DNA of 64,000 nt from CAWCBH01 sp963793785 (GTDB lineage: Bacteria; Actinomycetota; Thermoleophilia; Solirubrobacterales; 70-9), in assembly GCA_963793785.1 (NCBI GenBank), contig CAWCBH010000003.1:1116001-1180000 (forward strand), read 5' to 3'. The translations under genes and the position numbers were made by a program. Below the pieces are notes generated by a model, which was given only the letters and a program-made list of their open reading frames with translations, was not told where the DNA came from and did no database searches. Shown here in pieces: positions 28,422 to 36,573 of this stretch. The stretch's first letter is position 1. Every line of letters begins with the position of its first letter.

Positions 28422-30203
28422 TCAGCTCATCCCGGTCGGGGTGTGCATGACCTTGCGCACCCGGCCTGCCCCGGTGTACATGTGGACGCCGCAGGGCAGG
28501 CACGGATCGAAGCTCCGCACCGTCCGCATGATGTCGACGCCCTTGAAGTTCTCCGGGCCGTTCTCCTCGAAGATCGGCGTGTTCTGCACCGCATCCTCGT
28601 AGGGGCCGGGAGTTCCGTAGGTGTCGCGCGGGTTGCTGTTCCACGGCGTCGGCGGGTAGGGCTGGTAGTTGGCCACCTTGCCGTCGCGGATCACCATGTG
28701 GTGGGAGAGCACCCCGCGGGCGGCCTCGCAGAAGCCGACCGAGACGGCGTCGTTGGGGACCTTGAAGTCGTTCCAGGACTTCGTGCGCCCCTCACGGACC
28801 TCCTTCAGCGCCCGCTCCAGGCAATGCAGCCCGATCAGCGCCGAGTAGGCCTGGTGGTAGGTGCGGGCGCGGTCACGCTCGATCGCGTTCGACTTCTCGG
28901 GGATGTGCCACTCCAGCTCCATCTCCGGCTGGCTGGCCGTCCGCGGCAGCACCATCTGCAGGCTGTGGCCGGTCGCCTTCGCGTAGCCGAAGTCGACCAG
29001 GCCCGCCTTCGCGGTCACCCACTGGCGGGCGAACGGCCCACCGCCGGTGTCGCTGGCGACGTAGGTGTCGTTGCGCGCGTCGTACATCCGCGGCGACGCC
29101 ACCCAGCTGTACTTGTCGGCGAAGTCGCGCTTCTGCGGCTTCGGCAGCGTCACCTTGTTCCACGGATGGCGCTTGTCGACCGGGTTGCCGAGCGGGTCCT
29201 CGGTGACGAAGGTCTCCTCATCGGTCCAGTCGTCGAAGTACGAGCTGCCGAGCAGGATCCTCATCATCCCGTTGATCTCGACAAGGTCGGTCGAGACCAG
29301 CTCGCCCTTGAAGACCACTCCCGGGGTGACGTAGCGCTTGCGCCCCCACTCCGGCATGTTCTTGTAGTTGTAGTCGACGTAGTCGGGGTCGTCGAAGTAG
29401 CCCCAGCAGATGATGTCGGTGTCGCGATAGCCGACCATGTCGTACCCCGGCAACTCCTGCAGGAAGAAGTCGTAGAGGTCGTCGTGCATCGGCACCGAGC
29501 GCTTCGTGTAGTCGATGTAGCGCATCAGCCGCACGTAGTAGTCGGTGCAGGTCTGGTGCGTGATGTCGACCGTGACCCCGCCCGGCATGATCGTCGAGGG
29601 GTGCGTGTGCCGGCCTCCGAACAGGCAGTACATCTCGCGCGTGTAGCGCGCCACCTGGAGCGTCTCCAGGTAGAAGTCGCCGGTGAACGGGTTCAGCGAC
29701 CGCATGATGTCGGCGATCGTCTTGTAGCCGTGGATGTCGGAGTGCGGAGCCGGCGTCGACTCCGCCTTCCCCAGCAGCGTGGGATTCGTCTCCTTGACCA
29801 TCTGCTCGCAGAAGTCCACGTTCGCCATGCAGTCGTTGAAGATCGCGTGGTCGAACATGTAGTCCGCGGTCTCGGCGAGGTTGTAGCCGAGGTCGCCCAG
29901 GGCCGGCGGCTTGACGCCGTAGGCCATGTTCTGGTTGATGCAGGACGTGGTGCAGTGGTTGTCCCCGCAGATGCCGCAGATGCGGCTGGTGATGAAGTGC
30001 GAGTCGCGCGGGTCGATCCCCTTCATGAAGATGTCGAAGCCCCGGAAGACCATCGAGGTCGAGTAGCACTTCTCGACCTTCTGGGCGTCGAAGTCGATCT
30101 CCGTGTGGATCCCGAGGCTGCCGACGATGCGGGTGATCGGGTCCCACGACATCTCCTTGACGCCAACCCTCCTCTGGGCCGGCGGCGTCTGCGTTGTTGC
30201 CAT
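28422..30203 (-). CDS. [NiFe]-hydrogenase large subunit, group 1h type
   Basis: 593 residues, intact. Carries the Ni-Fe(CN)2CO centre that splits H2. L1 ligands: RICGICGDNHC with C76 and C79. L2 ligands: SFDPCLPCGVH with C568 and C571, then H574 and a 19-residue tail removed by the maturation protease. The extended loop regions and the DPCLPCGVHMY end are those of group 1h (formerly group 5), the oxygen-tolerant high-affinity enzymes that oxidise atmospheric H2. It lies 37 nt after the small subunit gene. No membrane segment; the enzyme is cytosolic. Confidence 0.96.
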   Translation of the reverse strand: MATTQTPPAQRRVGVKEMSWDPITRIVGSLGIHTEIDFDAQKVEKCYSTSMVFRGFDIFMKGIDPRDSHFITSRICGICGDNHCTTSCINQNMAYGVKPPALGDLGYNLAETADYMFDHAIFNDCMANVDFCEQMVKETNPTLLGKAESTPAPHSDIHGYKTIADIMRSLNPFTGDFYLETLQVARYTREMYCLFGGRHTHPSTIMPGGVTVDITHQTCTDYYVRLMRYIDYTKRSVPMHDDLYDFFLQELPGYDMVGYRDTDIICWGYFDDPDYVDYNYKNMPEWGRKRYVTPGVVFKGELVSTDLVEINGMMRILLGSSYFDDWTDEETFVTEDPLGNPVDKRHPWNKVTLPKPQKRDFADKYSWVASPRMYDARNDTYVASDTGGGPFARQWVTAKAGLVDFGYAKATGHSLQMVLPRTASQPEMELEWHIPEKSNAIERDRARTYHQAYSALIGLHCLERALKEVREGRTKSWNDFKVPNDAVSVGFCEAARGVLSHHMVIRDGKVANYQPYPPTPWNSNPRDTYGTPGPYEDAVQNTPIFEENGPENFKGVDIMRTVRSFDPCLPCGVHMYTGAGRVRKVMHTPTGMS

Positions 30204-30240
30204 TTTCAGACTCTCCTAGTTCTCGTGCTTTTCGATGTCG

Positions 30241-31326
30241 TCAGGACCCGCGCGGCGCGTAGCCGGGGGATCGAGACTTGTAGCCGGACGTCAGCTCGTT
30301 GCCGGGCTTGCGCCATTCGGGCTCGCGGTCGTACTTGTTGCGGATGTTGCGCCTGCGGAAGGTCCGCACCAGCGGCCCCCAGGTGAAGCGCATCGTGTTT
30401 GCCGCCAGCGCGCCGGCGGCGTCCTCGTCCATGAACGGCATGTACTTGTCGGGGAAGCCGGGCATCGTGCAGGCCATGCAGATGCCACCGACGTTGGGGC
30501 ATCCTCCGACCCCGCTCTGCCAGCCGCGGACCGGGACGTTGCACTTGACCACCGGCCCCTTGCAGCCGAGCTTGACCAGGCAGCGGTGGTCGGATCCGTA
30601 CTCGGTCGCGAACTCCCCCTGCTCGGCGAAGCCTGCCCGGTTGCAGCTCTCGCGCACGGTGCGCCCGAAGAGCCAGGTTGGCCGGTGGGCCTCGTCGAGA
30701 TCGGGGATCGGGGCGCGGCCGGCAAGATGCAGCGCCAGGTACAGCAGCGCCTCGGTCGTGTTGTCGGGCTGCGCCGGGCAACCGGGAATGCAGACCACCG
30801 GCAGGCCGGCGCTCGACTTCCAGTCCCAGCCGAGGTAGTCCGGCAGCCCCATCGCCCCGGTCGGGTTGTTCTTCATCGCCGGGATGCCGCCATAGGTGGC
30901 GCAGGTGCCGAGTGCGACCACCGCGGCGGCCTTCGGCGCCAGCCGGTCGACCCACTCGTTGGTGGTGATCGGCTGGCCGGTGTCGCGATGGTTGCCCATC
31001 GCGGCCCAGTAGCCCTCGCCGCTCAGCTCCTCGTTCGGGATCGAGCCCTCGACGACGAGCACGAACGGGTCGAGATTGCCCTCCTCGGCGTCATACCACG
31101 CCTGCATGAACTCCTCGCCGACCTCGTATGCCAGCACCGGGTTGTGGACGATCACCTTCGGCATCCCGGGGATCGCCTGGGTGACGATGTCCTCGAGGCT
31201 CGGGTCCACGGCGGAGGTCATCGCGACCGAGTCGCCGTCGCAGCTCAACCCCGTCGTCATCCAGATCACGTGGGCCTCGACCGCCTCGGTCTTGGCCTGA
31301 TCGGCTACGAACTCGGTCGCTGGCAT
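30241..31326 (-). CDS. [NiFe]-hydrogenase small subunit, group 1h type
   Basis: 361 residues from ATG 31326, with GAGGAG upstream. Carries the electron-relay Fe-S clusters. No twin-arginine signal, so cytosolic, as in group 1h. The proximal cluster site reads GLSCDGDSVAMT: C29 and D32, where standard enzymes have CxxC; a 3Cys-1Asp cluster is known for the Ralstonia actinobacterial-type enzyme. Other ligands are in ALGTCATYGGIPA, VVCIPGCPAQPDN, HRCLVKLGCKGPVVKCN and GGCPNVGGICMACTMPGFPD. Paired with the large subunit. Confidence 0.96.
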   Translation of the reverse strand: MPATEFVADQAKTEAVEAHVIWMTTGLSCDGDSVAMTSAVDPSLEDIVTQAIPGMPKVIVHNPVLAYEVGEEFMQAWYDAEEGNLDPFVLVVEGSIPNEELSGEGYWAAMGNHRDTGQPITTNEWVDRLAPKAAAVVALGTCATYGGIPAMKNNPTGAMGLPDYLGWDWKSSAGLPVVCIPGCPAQPDNTTEALLYLALHLAGRAPIPDLDEAHRPTWLFGRTVRESCNRAGFAEQGEFATEYGSDHRCLVKLGCKGPVVKCNVPVRGWQSGVGGCPNVGGICMACTMPGFPDKYMPFMDEDAAGALAANTMRFTWGPLVRTFRRRNIRNKYDREPEWRKPGNELTSGYKSRSPGYAPRGS

Positions 31327-31381
31327 CTGTGGGTCTCCTCTCTACTGCTTGGTCGCTTCAAGTCGTCTTGGGGTGTTCTCA

Positions 31382-32470
31382 TCAGCAGATCCTCGGCAGC
31401 GGGTCGCCGGCGAGCATGTCCATCACCCGCTTGCCTCCGAAGGCCGTCTCCACCAGCACCATCCCCGGCGGCTCCGTCCGAACCTCGCCGATCTCAACCG
31501 CGTCCTCGCAGCCGTCGACCTCGCGAAGGGCGGCGAGGGCTTCGGCGCTGCGGTCGGGATCGACGAAGGAAACGAACTTGCCCTCGTTGGCGATGTACAT
31601 CGGGTCGATTCCCAGCATCTCGGCCGCTCCGGCCACCGACGGGTGGACCGGGACGTCGCCCTCTCTGACCAGCATCGCGACTCCGGATGCGCGCGCGAGC
31701 TCGTTCAGCGCCGAGGCGACGCCGCCCCTGGTCGCGTCTCGCATGCAGCGGATCCCGTCGCCGGCGGCGTCGAGCAGCGCGTCCACGGCCGGCCACAGCG
31801 AGCGCGTGTCGGAGACGATCTCCGAGCTGAGCTCGAACTCGCCGCGGGCGAGCATGATCGCGGTGCCGTGATCGCCGACCGAGCCGGAGACGATGATCCG
31901 GTCGCCCGGGCGCAGCGAGCGGGTCGAGAGGCTGGCTCTATCGTCGAGCTTGCCGATCCCGGCCGTGCAGATGTACATCCCGTCGGCGTGGCCGCGCTCG
32001 ACGACCTTGGTGTCGCCGGTCACCACCTCGACGCCGGCGGCGGCCGCTGCCGCGGCGATCGCCTCGACCTGCGCCCGCAGCTCCTCCGCCGGCAGGCCCT
32101 CCTCCAGCACCAGCGACAGGCTCAGCGCCGCCGGCCGCGCCCCGGCCATCGCCAGGTCGTTGACGGTTCCGTTCACGGCCAGCTCGCCGATCGACCCGCC
32201 CGGGAAGCGCATCGGCCGGACCACGAAGCTGTCGGTGCTCATCGCCAGGCCAAGCCCGTCGATGTGGACGACGGCCGAGTCGCCCAGCTCCTCCAGCGGC
32301 TCCGAGGCGAGCGCCGGCACCAGCAGCCCCTCGATCAGCGTCTGGGTCGCCTTGCCGCCGGCGCCGTGGGCCATCGTCACCGTCTCGTCCTTGAAGCGGG
32401 GCCGCTTCGCGCGGGCGGTCTCGATGATCCCGAGGATCCGTTCCTCCCTGGCGCTGACCGCCTGCGCCAT
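31382..32470 (-). CDS. hypE: Hydrogenase maturation protein HypE
   Basis: 362 residues. Dehydrates the HypF-made thiocarboxamide on its C-terminal Cys to thiocyanate, the source of CN. PurM/AIR-synthase fold: MAHGAGGKATQTLIEGLL, NGTVNDLAMAGARPAALS, ATGDTKVV-type VVTGDTKVVERGHADGMY, RDATRGGVASALNELA. The protein ends in PRIC, the required C-terminal Cys. ATG 32470 overlaps the hypD stop by one base. The upstream open frame is an out-of-frame read of hypD. Confidence 0.96.
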   Translation of the reverse strand: MAQAVSAREERILGIIETARAKRPRFKDETVTMAHGAGGKATQTLIEGLLVPALASEPLEELGDSAVVHIDGLGLAMSTDSFVVRPMRFPGGSIGELAVNGTVNDLAMAGARPAALSLSLVLEEGLPAEELRAQVEAIAAAAAAAGVEVVTGDTKVVERGHADGMYICTAGIGKLDDRASLSTRSLRPGDRIIVSGSVGDHGTAIMLARGEFELSSEIVSDTRSLWPAVDALLDAAGDGIRCMRDATRGGVASALNELARASGVAMLVREGDVPVHPSVAGAAEMLGIDPMYIANEGKFVSFVDPDRSAEALAALREVDGCEDAVEIGEVRTEPPGMVLVETAFGGKRVMDMLAGDPLPRIC

Positions 32471-33591
32471 CAGACCAGCTCCCTCTCGCGCGCGAAGCGG
32501 CCGTAGTTGTAGTAGGCGGCGCAGGCCCCCTCCGGGGAGACCATGCAGGTGCCGATCGCGTGCTCCGGGGTGCAGGCGGTTCCGAAGACCTTGCACTCCC
32601 AGGGCTTGATCACGCCCTTCAGGACCTCGCCGCACTGGCACGCCTTCGGGTCCGCGACCCGCACCCCGGGGACCTCGTAGCGGCGCTCGGCGTCGAGCTC
32701 GGCGTAGGCGTCGGTCAGCTTCAGCGCGCTCTGCGAGATGAACCCGAGGCCGCGCCACTCGAAGTGCGGCCGCAGCTCGAACACCTCGGCCATCACCTTC
32801 AGCGCCGCCAGGTTGCCCTCGTAGGGGACGACCCGCTGGTACTGGTTCTCGACCTCGCAGCGGCCCTCGGCGATCTGGGCGAGGATCATCTGGATCGAGG
32901 CGAGGATGTCCAGCGGCTCGAAGCCGGCGACGACGATCGGCTTGCCGTAGTCGGCGGGGATGAACTCGAACGGGCGGGCGCCGACCACGGTCGAGACGTG
33001 GCCGGGGCCGATGAAGCCGTCGAGGCGCAGGTCGGGCGAGTCGAGCAGCGCCCGCAGCGGCGGCACGATCGTGACGTGGTTGCACATGCAGAAGAAGTTG
33101 GGCACGCCCTCGGCCTTGGCGCGCTTCAGGGTCAGCGCCGTGGAGGGCGCGGTGGTCTCGAAGCCGATCGCGAAGAAGACGACGTCGCGGTCGGGGTTCT
33201 GCTTGGCGATCCGCAGCGCGTCCAGCGGCGAGTAGACCATGCGGATGTCGGCGCCCTCGGCCTTGGCGTCGGTGAACGTCTGCTCGGAGCCCGGCACCCG
33301 CATCATGTCGCCGAAGCAGGTGAAGATCACGTTCTCCTCGCGGGCCATCGCGATGCCGTCGTCGATGCGGCCCATCGGCATCACGCAGACCGGGCAACCC
33401 GGCCCGTGCACGAGCTCGACGTTCTCGGGCAGCAGGTCGTCGATCCCGTACTTGTAGATCGAGTGGGTGTGGCCGCCGCAGACCTCCATCACCTTGTAGT
33501 GGCGGCCGGGCTCGATCGAGGCGAGGATCTTGCCGGCCACCGCGCGGCCGAGCCCGGCGTCGCGGTACTCGTCGACGTACTTCATCGTCAT
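32470..33591 (-). CDS. hypD: Hydrogenase maturation protein HypD
   Basis: 373 residues. Scaffold where Fe(CN)2CO is built together with HypC. Conserved Cys motifs: VMEVCGGHTHSIYKYG, HGPGCPVCVMP, FFAIGFETTAPSTA, and [4Fe-4S] ligands CQCG, WECKVFGTACTPEHAIGTCM. Start ATG 33591 (MTMKYVDEYRD) overlaps the stop of the HypC-like gene by four bases. All expected motifs are intact. Confidence 0.96.
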   Translation of the reverse strand: MTMKYVDEYRDAGLGRAVAGKILASIEPGRHYKVMEVCGGHTHSIYKYGIDDLLPENVELVHGPGCPVCVMPMGRIDDGIAMAREENVIFTCFGDMMRVPGSEQTFTDAKAEGADIRMVYSPLDALRIAKQNPDRDVVFFAIGFETTAPSTALTLKRAKAEGVPNFFCMCNHVTIVPPLRALLDSPDLRLDGFIGPGHVSTVVGARPFEFIPADYGKPIVVAGFEPLDILASIQMILAQIAEGRCEVENQYQRVVPYEGNLAALKVMAEVFELRPHFEWRGLGFISQSALKLTDAYAELDAERRYEVPGVRVADPKACQCGEVLKGVIKPWECKVFGTACTPEHAIGTCMVSPEGACAAYYNYGRFARERELV

Positions 33592-33803
33592 GCCCCCACC
33601 TCGGCCGCGTGGGCGATCGCGGTGCCGGCGTGGACCAGCAGCCGGTCGCCCTCGCTCACCGGCTGCACGAGCGCGATCTCGACGCTCGCCTGGGAGCCGT
33701 CCCCGGCGCTGCAGAGGGCCAGCTCGCGATCGCGGTCGATGCGCTCGATGCGCATCTCGACGGCCTCGTCCCCACAGGTGATGCACCCCGCTTTGGTGAT
33801 CAC
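33588..33803 (-). CDS. Second HypC/HupF-family small chaperone
   Basis: 71 residues from GTG 33803: ITKAGCITCGDEAVEMRIER to GDRLLVHAGTAIAHAAEVGA. The GDxxLVHxGxAI end matches HypC OB-fold proteins, and CITCGDEAVE marks the second HypC type found in actinobacterial hydrogenase operons. HypC proteins need Cys directly after Met; here the Cys is preceded by GGG, so the true start is either an altered codon (sequence error of ATG to GGG) or the protein has a six-residue extension. No Shine-Dalgarno is visible before the GTG. Confidence 0.78.
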   Translation of the reverse strand: MITKAGCITCGDEAVEMRIERIDRDRELALCSAGDGSQASVEIALVQPVSEGDRLLVHAGTAIAHAAEVGA

Positions 33804-33850
33804 AGCTGGAGACGGGGCCGGCGGTCACTCGCGCCGTTCCCGGTTGAGCC

Positions 33851-34126
33851 TCATTCGATCACGCTCGCCTTCAGCTCCTCGAGCTCGGCCTCGTAGTCGG
33901 CGCCCATGCCCTCGAGCATCTTGCGGGTCGCGATCGCCTCTTCCTCGTCGACCTGCGAGATCGCGAAGCCGACGTGGATCAGGACCCAGTCGCCGGTCCC
34001 GACGCCCCCGTTCTCGTCGAGAAGGCCGATGTTGACGTTGCGCCGTACGCCGGCAACGTCCACTTCGGCGAGGCGGTTGACCTCGTCGACCATCCCGGTC
34101 ACTTGGCCTGGAATCGCCAGACACAT
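33851..34126 (-). CDS. hypC: Hydrogenase assembly chaperone HypC
   Basis: 91 residues. MCLAIPGQVTGMVDEVNRLA is the canonical N terminus with catalytic Cys2, and GDWVLIHVGFAISQVDEEEA the family OB-fold end. It shuttles the Fe(CN)2CO unit from HypD to the large subunit. It is the first gene of the leftward hydrogenase operon, with AAGGAG 11 nt before ATG and a promoter-like pair about 70-100 nt upstream. Confidence 0.95.
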   Translation of the reverse strand: MCLAIPGQVTGMVDEVNRLAEVDVAGVRRNVNIGLLDENGGVGTGDWVLIHVGFAISQVDEEEAIATRKMLEGMGADYEAELEELKASVIE

Positions 34127-34196
34127 CGAACGACTTTCTCCTTAATCCCCCAACGGCCGCCGCTTCCAGAATCAGGTTGCTGACGCCTGTCCAGCG

Positions 34197-34224
34197 AACC
34201 TACTCTCAATTCTGAATCTGTCAA
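34197..34224 (-). promoter_or_regulatory. Putative promoter of the hydrogenase operon
   Basis: On the minus strand TTGACA (34224-34219), 16 nt spacer, TAGGTT (34202-34197), then a 70-nt leader to hypC. The whole 34127-34276 interval is AT-rich against the window and contains the start of the divergent 34277 gene, so it is the natural control region. The -10 is weak (TAGGTT), as expected for a regulated promoter. Confidence 0.45.
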
Positions 34225-34276
34225 GCGCGACAAATTTGATCGGAATTAGCAGCTTCGTAGGAGACAATGGCCGCGA

Positions 34277-34561
34277 ATGGCAGCCGACGACCTCCTCCAG
34301 CGCCAGGTCTACGCGAACGGCGAATACAGGGCGTTCGGGGAGCTGACGGCCGATGACGCGAGGGCCCAGGCCGCGGCGTTGCGCGGCGTCTCCGGCGGCG
34401 GGCTCGACGCCAAGGTGGGCCCCGTGAGGGCAGCCTGGATCGAGCTCGCGAAGCTCCTTGATGCCTCGGGCGGAACGGTCGCCGACCTCGGCTCGGAGGA
34501 CGTTGCACGATTCGCAGAGCGACTGTGGGTCACCCCCCCGGGCGGAACGCTTCTGCCTTGA
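34277..34561 (+). CDS. Small hypothetical protein divergent from hydrogenase operon
   Basis: 94 residues: MAADDLLQRQVYANGEYRAF, then LDAKVGPVRAAWIELAKLLD and a helical C terminus ending WVTPPGGTLLP. Soluble, mostly helical, no cysteines. Divergent from hypC with 150 nt between. Not recognised. The C-terminal part resembles small actinobacterial proteins of unknown function. Real coding is likely from its length, codon use and AGGAG upstream at 34258-34262. Confidence 0.6.
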   Translation: MAADDLLQRQVYANGEYRAFGELTADDARAQAAALRGVSGGGLDAKVGPVRAAWIELAKLLDASGGTVADLGSEDVARFAERLWVTPPGGTLLP

Positions 34562-34641
34562 CTTGGGCGGACTATCCGGCTCCTCAGCGGGTACTAGCTG
34601 AAAGGGCCGCACTGCGCTCGACCGCAAGCGAGGAGGAGAGC

Positions 34642-34881
34642 ATGCAAGAGGAGCAGCCAGAAGAACGCAGCGAGGAGCAGGGCGAAGATGCAGAGGGCGC
34701 GCTCACCGAAGACAACCCTGAACCGGGAGAAGGTCCTGGAGAGGGGGATCGCGGTCTCGGCACACAGACCGGCGGCGCTGGCGGGGGCGAGTCCGAGCCG
34801 ATGCGCGGGAGTACCCATTCCGGCCAGGGAACGGCCGCACACGGCGGGGCGCCCAACGAGGAGACTCGCGACGACGACTGA
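34642..34881 (+). CDS. Small acidic disordered protein
   Basis: 79 residues of Glu, Gly, Asp and Gln: MQEEQPEERSEEQGEDAEGA to GGAPNEETRDDD. Predicted disordered. A strong Shine-Dalgarno (AGGAGGAG) lies 4 nt before ATG 34642, which supports translation. It has the look of stress or hydrophilin-like proteins. The next gene is similar in character. Confidence 0.55.
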   Translation: MQEEQPEERSEEQGEDAEGALTEDNPEPGEGPGEGDRGLGTQTGGAGGGESEPMRGSTHSGQGTAAHGGAPNEETRDDD

Positions 34882-34923
34882 TCGCCGCAGATCGACTTAA
34901 CCGACTCAACCAAGGAGATTTCA

Positions 34924-35136
34924 ATGCCCGACGAGAAAGGCAAGGACATCACTCCCGACGAGGAGATGCCCGACACGTCATTGCACGCCTATAAGGATGA
35001 GAAGGAGGACCAGATCGAGGGTCCCTTCAACGACGAGGGCGAAGCCGACGCCGATCAGGTCAAGAACACCGGCGGCGCTACCTCCGGCGGTCCCGGCGGC
35101 GAGGCCGACGGCGAGGACGACCCCTCCGACGTCTGA
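34924..35136 (+). CDS. Small acidic disordered protein, second
   Basis: 70 residues: MPDEKGKDITPDEEMPDTSL to GGEADGEDDPSDV. Acidic and disordered, like its upstream neighbour 42 nt away. AAGGAG sits 7 nt before the ATG. The middle (AYKDEKEDQIEGPFNDEGEA) is lightly charged and could form a helix. Function unknown. Confidence 0.6.
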   Translation: MPDEKGKDITPDEEMPDTSLHAYKDEKEDQIEGPFNDEGEADADQVKNTGGATSGGPGGEADGEDDPSDV

Positions 35137-35164
35137 CGAGCCGCCGCCTTGCCTCGCGCGTGAC

Positions 35165-35408
35165 GTGCGGAGGATCGTCCCGAACCTCTTCGCTGCCGAT
35201 CCGGCTTCGACGCAGGCGTTCTACACGGGCCTGTTCGACCTCGATGTTGCGATGGACATGGGCTGGATCGTGACCCTGGCATCGGCGCAGAACCGCAGCA
35301 CCCAAGTGAGCGTGTTCGAAGCCGACGCCGAGGATGGCCGCGACCCATTTTGCTTCGATCGAGGTCGACGACGTCGACGCGGCTCGTGTTCCTAGGAGCC
35401 GTCGATGA
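35165..35408 (+). pseudogene. Truncated VOC/glyoxalase-like domain protein
   Basis: From GTG 35165: RRIVPNLFAADPASTQAFYT, GLFDLDVAMDMGWIVTLASA is the first beta-alpha-beta unit of a VOC domain. A frame change near 35350 recovers FASIEVDDVDA, the start of the usual second half, but it then meets TGA at 35406. The protein is about half the usual VOC length, so it is a remnant whether or not the shift is a read error. Confidence 0.6.
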
Positions 35409-35438
35409 GTGCCGCCCGCCGCCGGTGACCGGCGAGGC

Positions 35439-35705
35439 CTAGGTCGCGGCGACGAGCATTACAAGCGTGTCGGGCCGGACACCGTCCTCCGACATGGCGG
35501 TAGCGGCCTCCTCGGTCTGGAGCGCAGCCATGACTCGGTCCATGTCAGGGATCTCCATCAGCACGGCGACGCGCTCCGGGTTCTCCGGATCCACGAACTC
35601 GCGGATGCCGGTGACGCCCAGCGGCCCGAAAAACTTCTCGCGATTATCGGACGCAAGCCAGTGGTCCTTGTCATCGATCTCGTGATACGCGATTACGGTC
35701 GGCAT
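35439..35705 (-). CDS. Small protein of unknown function, dimeric alpha-beta barrel-like
   Basis: 88 residues from ATG 35705 (MPTVIAYHEIDDKDHWLASD, GGAG before the start). VIAYHEIDDKDHWL, AVLMEIPDMDRVMAAL and GVRPDTLVMLVAAT give two beta-alpha-beta units, as in stress-responsive or antibiotic-monooxygenase-type dimeric barrels. The frame extends to 35804 but without a better start. No catalytic residues can be named. Confidence 0.65.
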   Translation of the reverse strand: MPTVIAYHEIDDKDHWLASDNREKFFGPLGVTGIREFVDPENPERVAVLMEIPDMDRVMAALQTEEAATAMSEDGVRPDTLVMLVAAT

Positions 35706-35823
35706 GAAGTGCTCCCATATGAATCGACGGCGGTTTGCGGTGGCAATGTACTCCGAACCCACGATCGACGGGTAAACGCCGATAGCGGTTTTCGAGACCA
35801 CCATGGGCGGGTAACGGCCGAGG

Positions 35824-36207
35824 ATGCTCGAGACGACGATTCGACGCGCGGCAACCGGATTGTCGGTCGCGCGCGCCCTGTTCGGCGTCGCGATGATCGT
35901 CGCCCCGCGGCGGATCGGCGAGGCCTGGATCGGCGAGCCCGGCGGCTATCAGCGGGTCGGGGTGCTGACCAGATCCCTCGGGGCTCGTGACGTCGTCTTG
36001 GGAGCCGGCGCCGCAACGGCGCTGGTGAGCGAGAACGGAGCCGCGACGCGGCTGTGGCTCGGTGGGCAGGCGCTGGCCGACCTGATCGACTTGGCCGGCA
36101 CGGTGAGCGCCCGCGACCATCTGCCGCAGCGCGGCTTTCGGCAAACGGTTGTGCTGGCCGGCGCATCGGCAGTCGTAGCCGGGGCCGCCGCGGCAGTCCT
36201 CGACTAG
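35824..36207 (+). CDS. Small membrane protein, DUF4267-like
   Basis: 127 residues with about four hydrophobic segments: ARALFGVAMIVAPRRIGEAW, LGARDVVLGAGAATAL, GGQALADLIDLAGTV and VVLAGASAVVAGAAAAVLD. The first is followed by a W-IG motif common in small membrane proteins of unknown role. Similar proteins occur singly in actinobacteria. It is followed by a remnant of a secreted protein. Confidence 0.7.
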   Translation: MLETTIRRAATGLSVARALFGVAMIVAPRRIGEAWIGEPGGYQRVGVLTRSLGARDVVLGAGAATALVSENGAATRLWLGGQALADLIDLAGTVSARDHLPQRGFRQTVVLAGASAVVAGAAAAVLD

Positions 36208-36230
36208 CGACCGCCCGGCGCCCGAAAGCG

Positions 36231-36448
36231 GCGTTGACTGGGCCTGGCGCCCGTGGTCGAATAGGCGCTGTGAGGGTCGGTCGCAGACGCACGACTGGAG
36301 TTGCCGCAGTAGCCGCCTTCCTTCTCCTTGCCTGGGCGCCGGTGGCAAGCGCCGCCCAGCACCTGATCTCGGTTCGCGAGGTCTATCCGGGCAGCGTCGC
36401 CGAGCCGAGCGCCGAGTTCGTAGAGCTGCAGCTCTACGTCGGCGGTGC
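36231..36448 (+). repeat. Direct repeat, copy 1 (flanks the glycosyltransferase pair)
   Basis: About 218 bp matching 39011-39228 with only scattered differences (for example the shared run CGCAGACGCACGACTGGAGT), 2780 bp apart. It covers the leader, start and signal peptide of the lamin-tail-like protein. Copy 1 is joined to unrelated DNA at its right end. Confidence 0.75.
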
Positions 36449-36533
36449 GCGGACGCGACGGCAGGCTTGTCGATTTTGGCTTCAGAGCCCATGGCCTACG
36501 CTGCTGTTCTTGGGCAAATGCGAGAACCACTGA
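36270..36533 (+). pseudogene. Truncated secreted lamin-tail-like protein (copy A)
   Basis: From GTG 36270: a Sec signal (GVAAVAAFLLLAWAPVASAA), then QHLISVREVYPGSVAEPSAE and FVELQLYVGG, the start of a lamin-tail-domain-like fold. Similarity to the copy at 39050 ends at about 36448, after which unrelated residues (ARTRRQACRFWLQSPWPTLL) run to a stop. It is a broken duplicate. The DNA identity with the second copy extends upstream of the start. Confidence 0.7.
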
Positions 36534-36573
36534 GTCGTCAGCGCTAAGACTCGTGCGAGGGGAGAGACGCGCA

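Noticed and set aside
28059..30386. 775-codon rightward frame opposite the hydrogenase large subunit
   Set aside because: Shadow frame; repetitive Val/Asp/Arg composition and no start signal, while the large subunit is unmistakable on the other strand.
32560..34035. 491-codon rightward frame opposite hypD
   Set aside because: Shadow of hypD with no recognisable domain.
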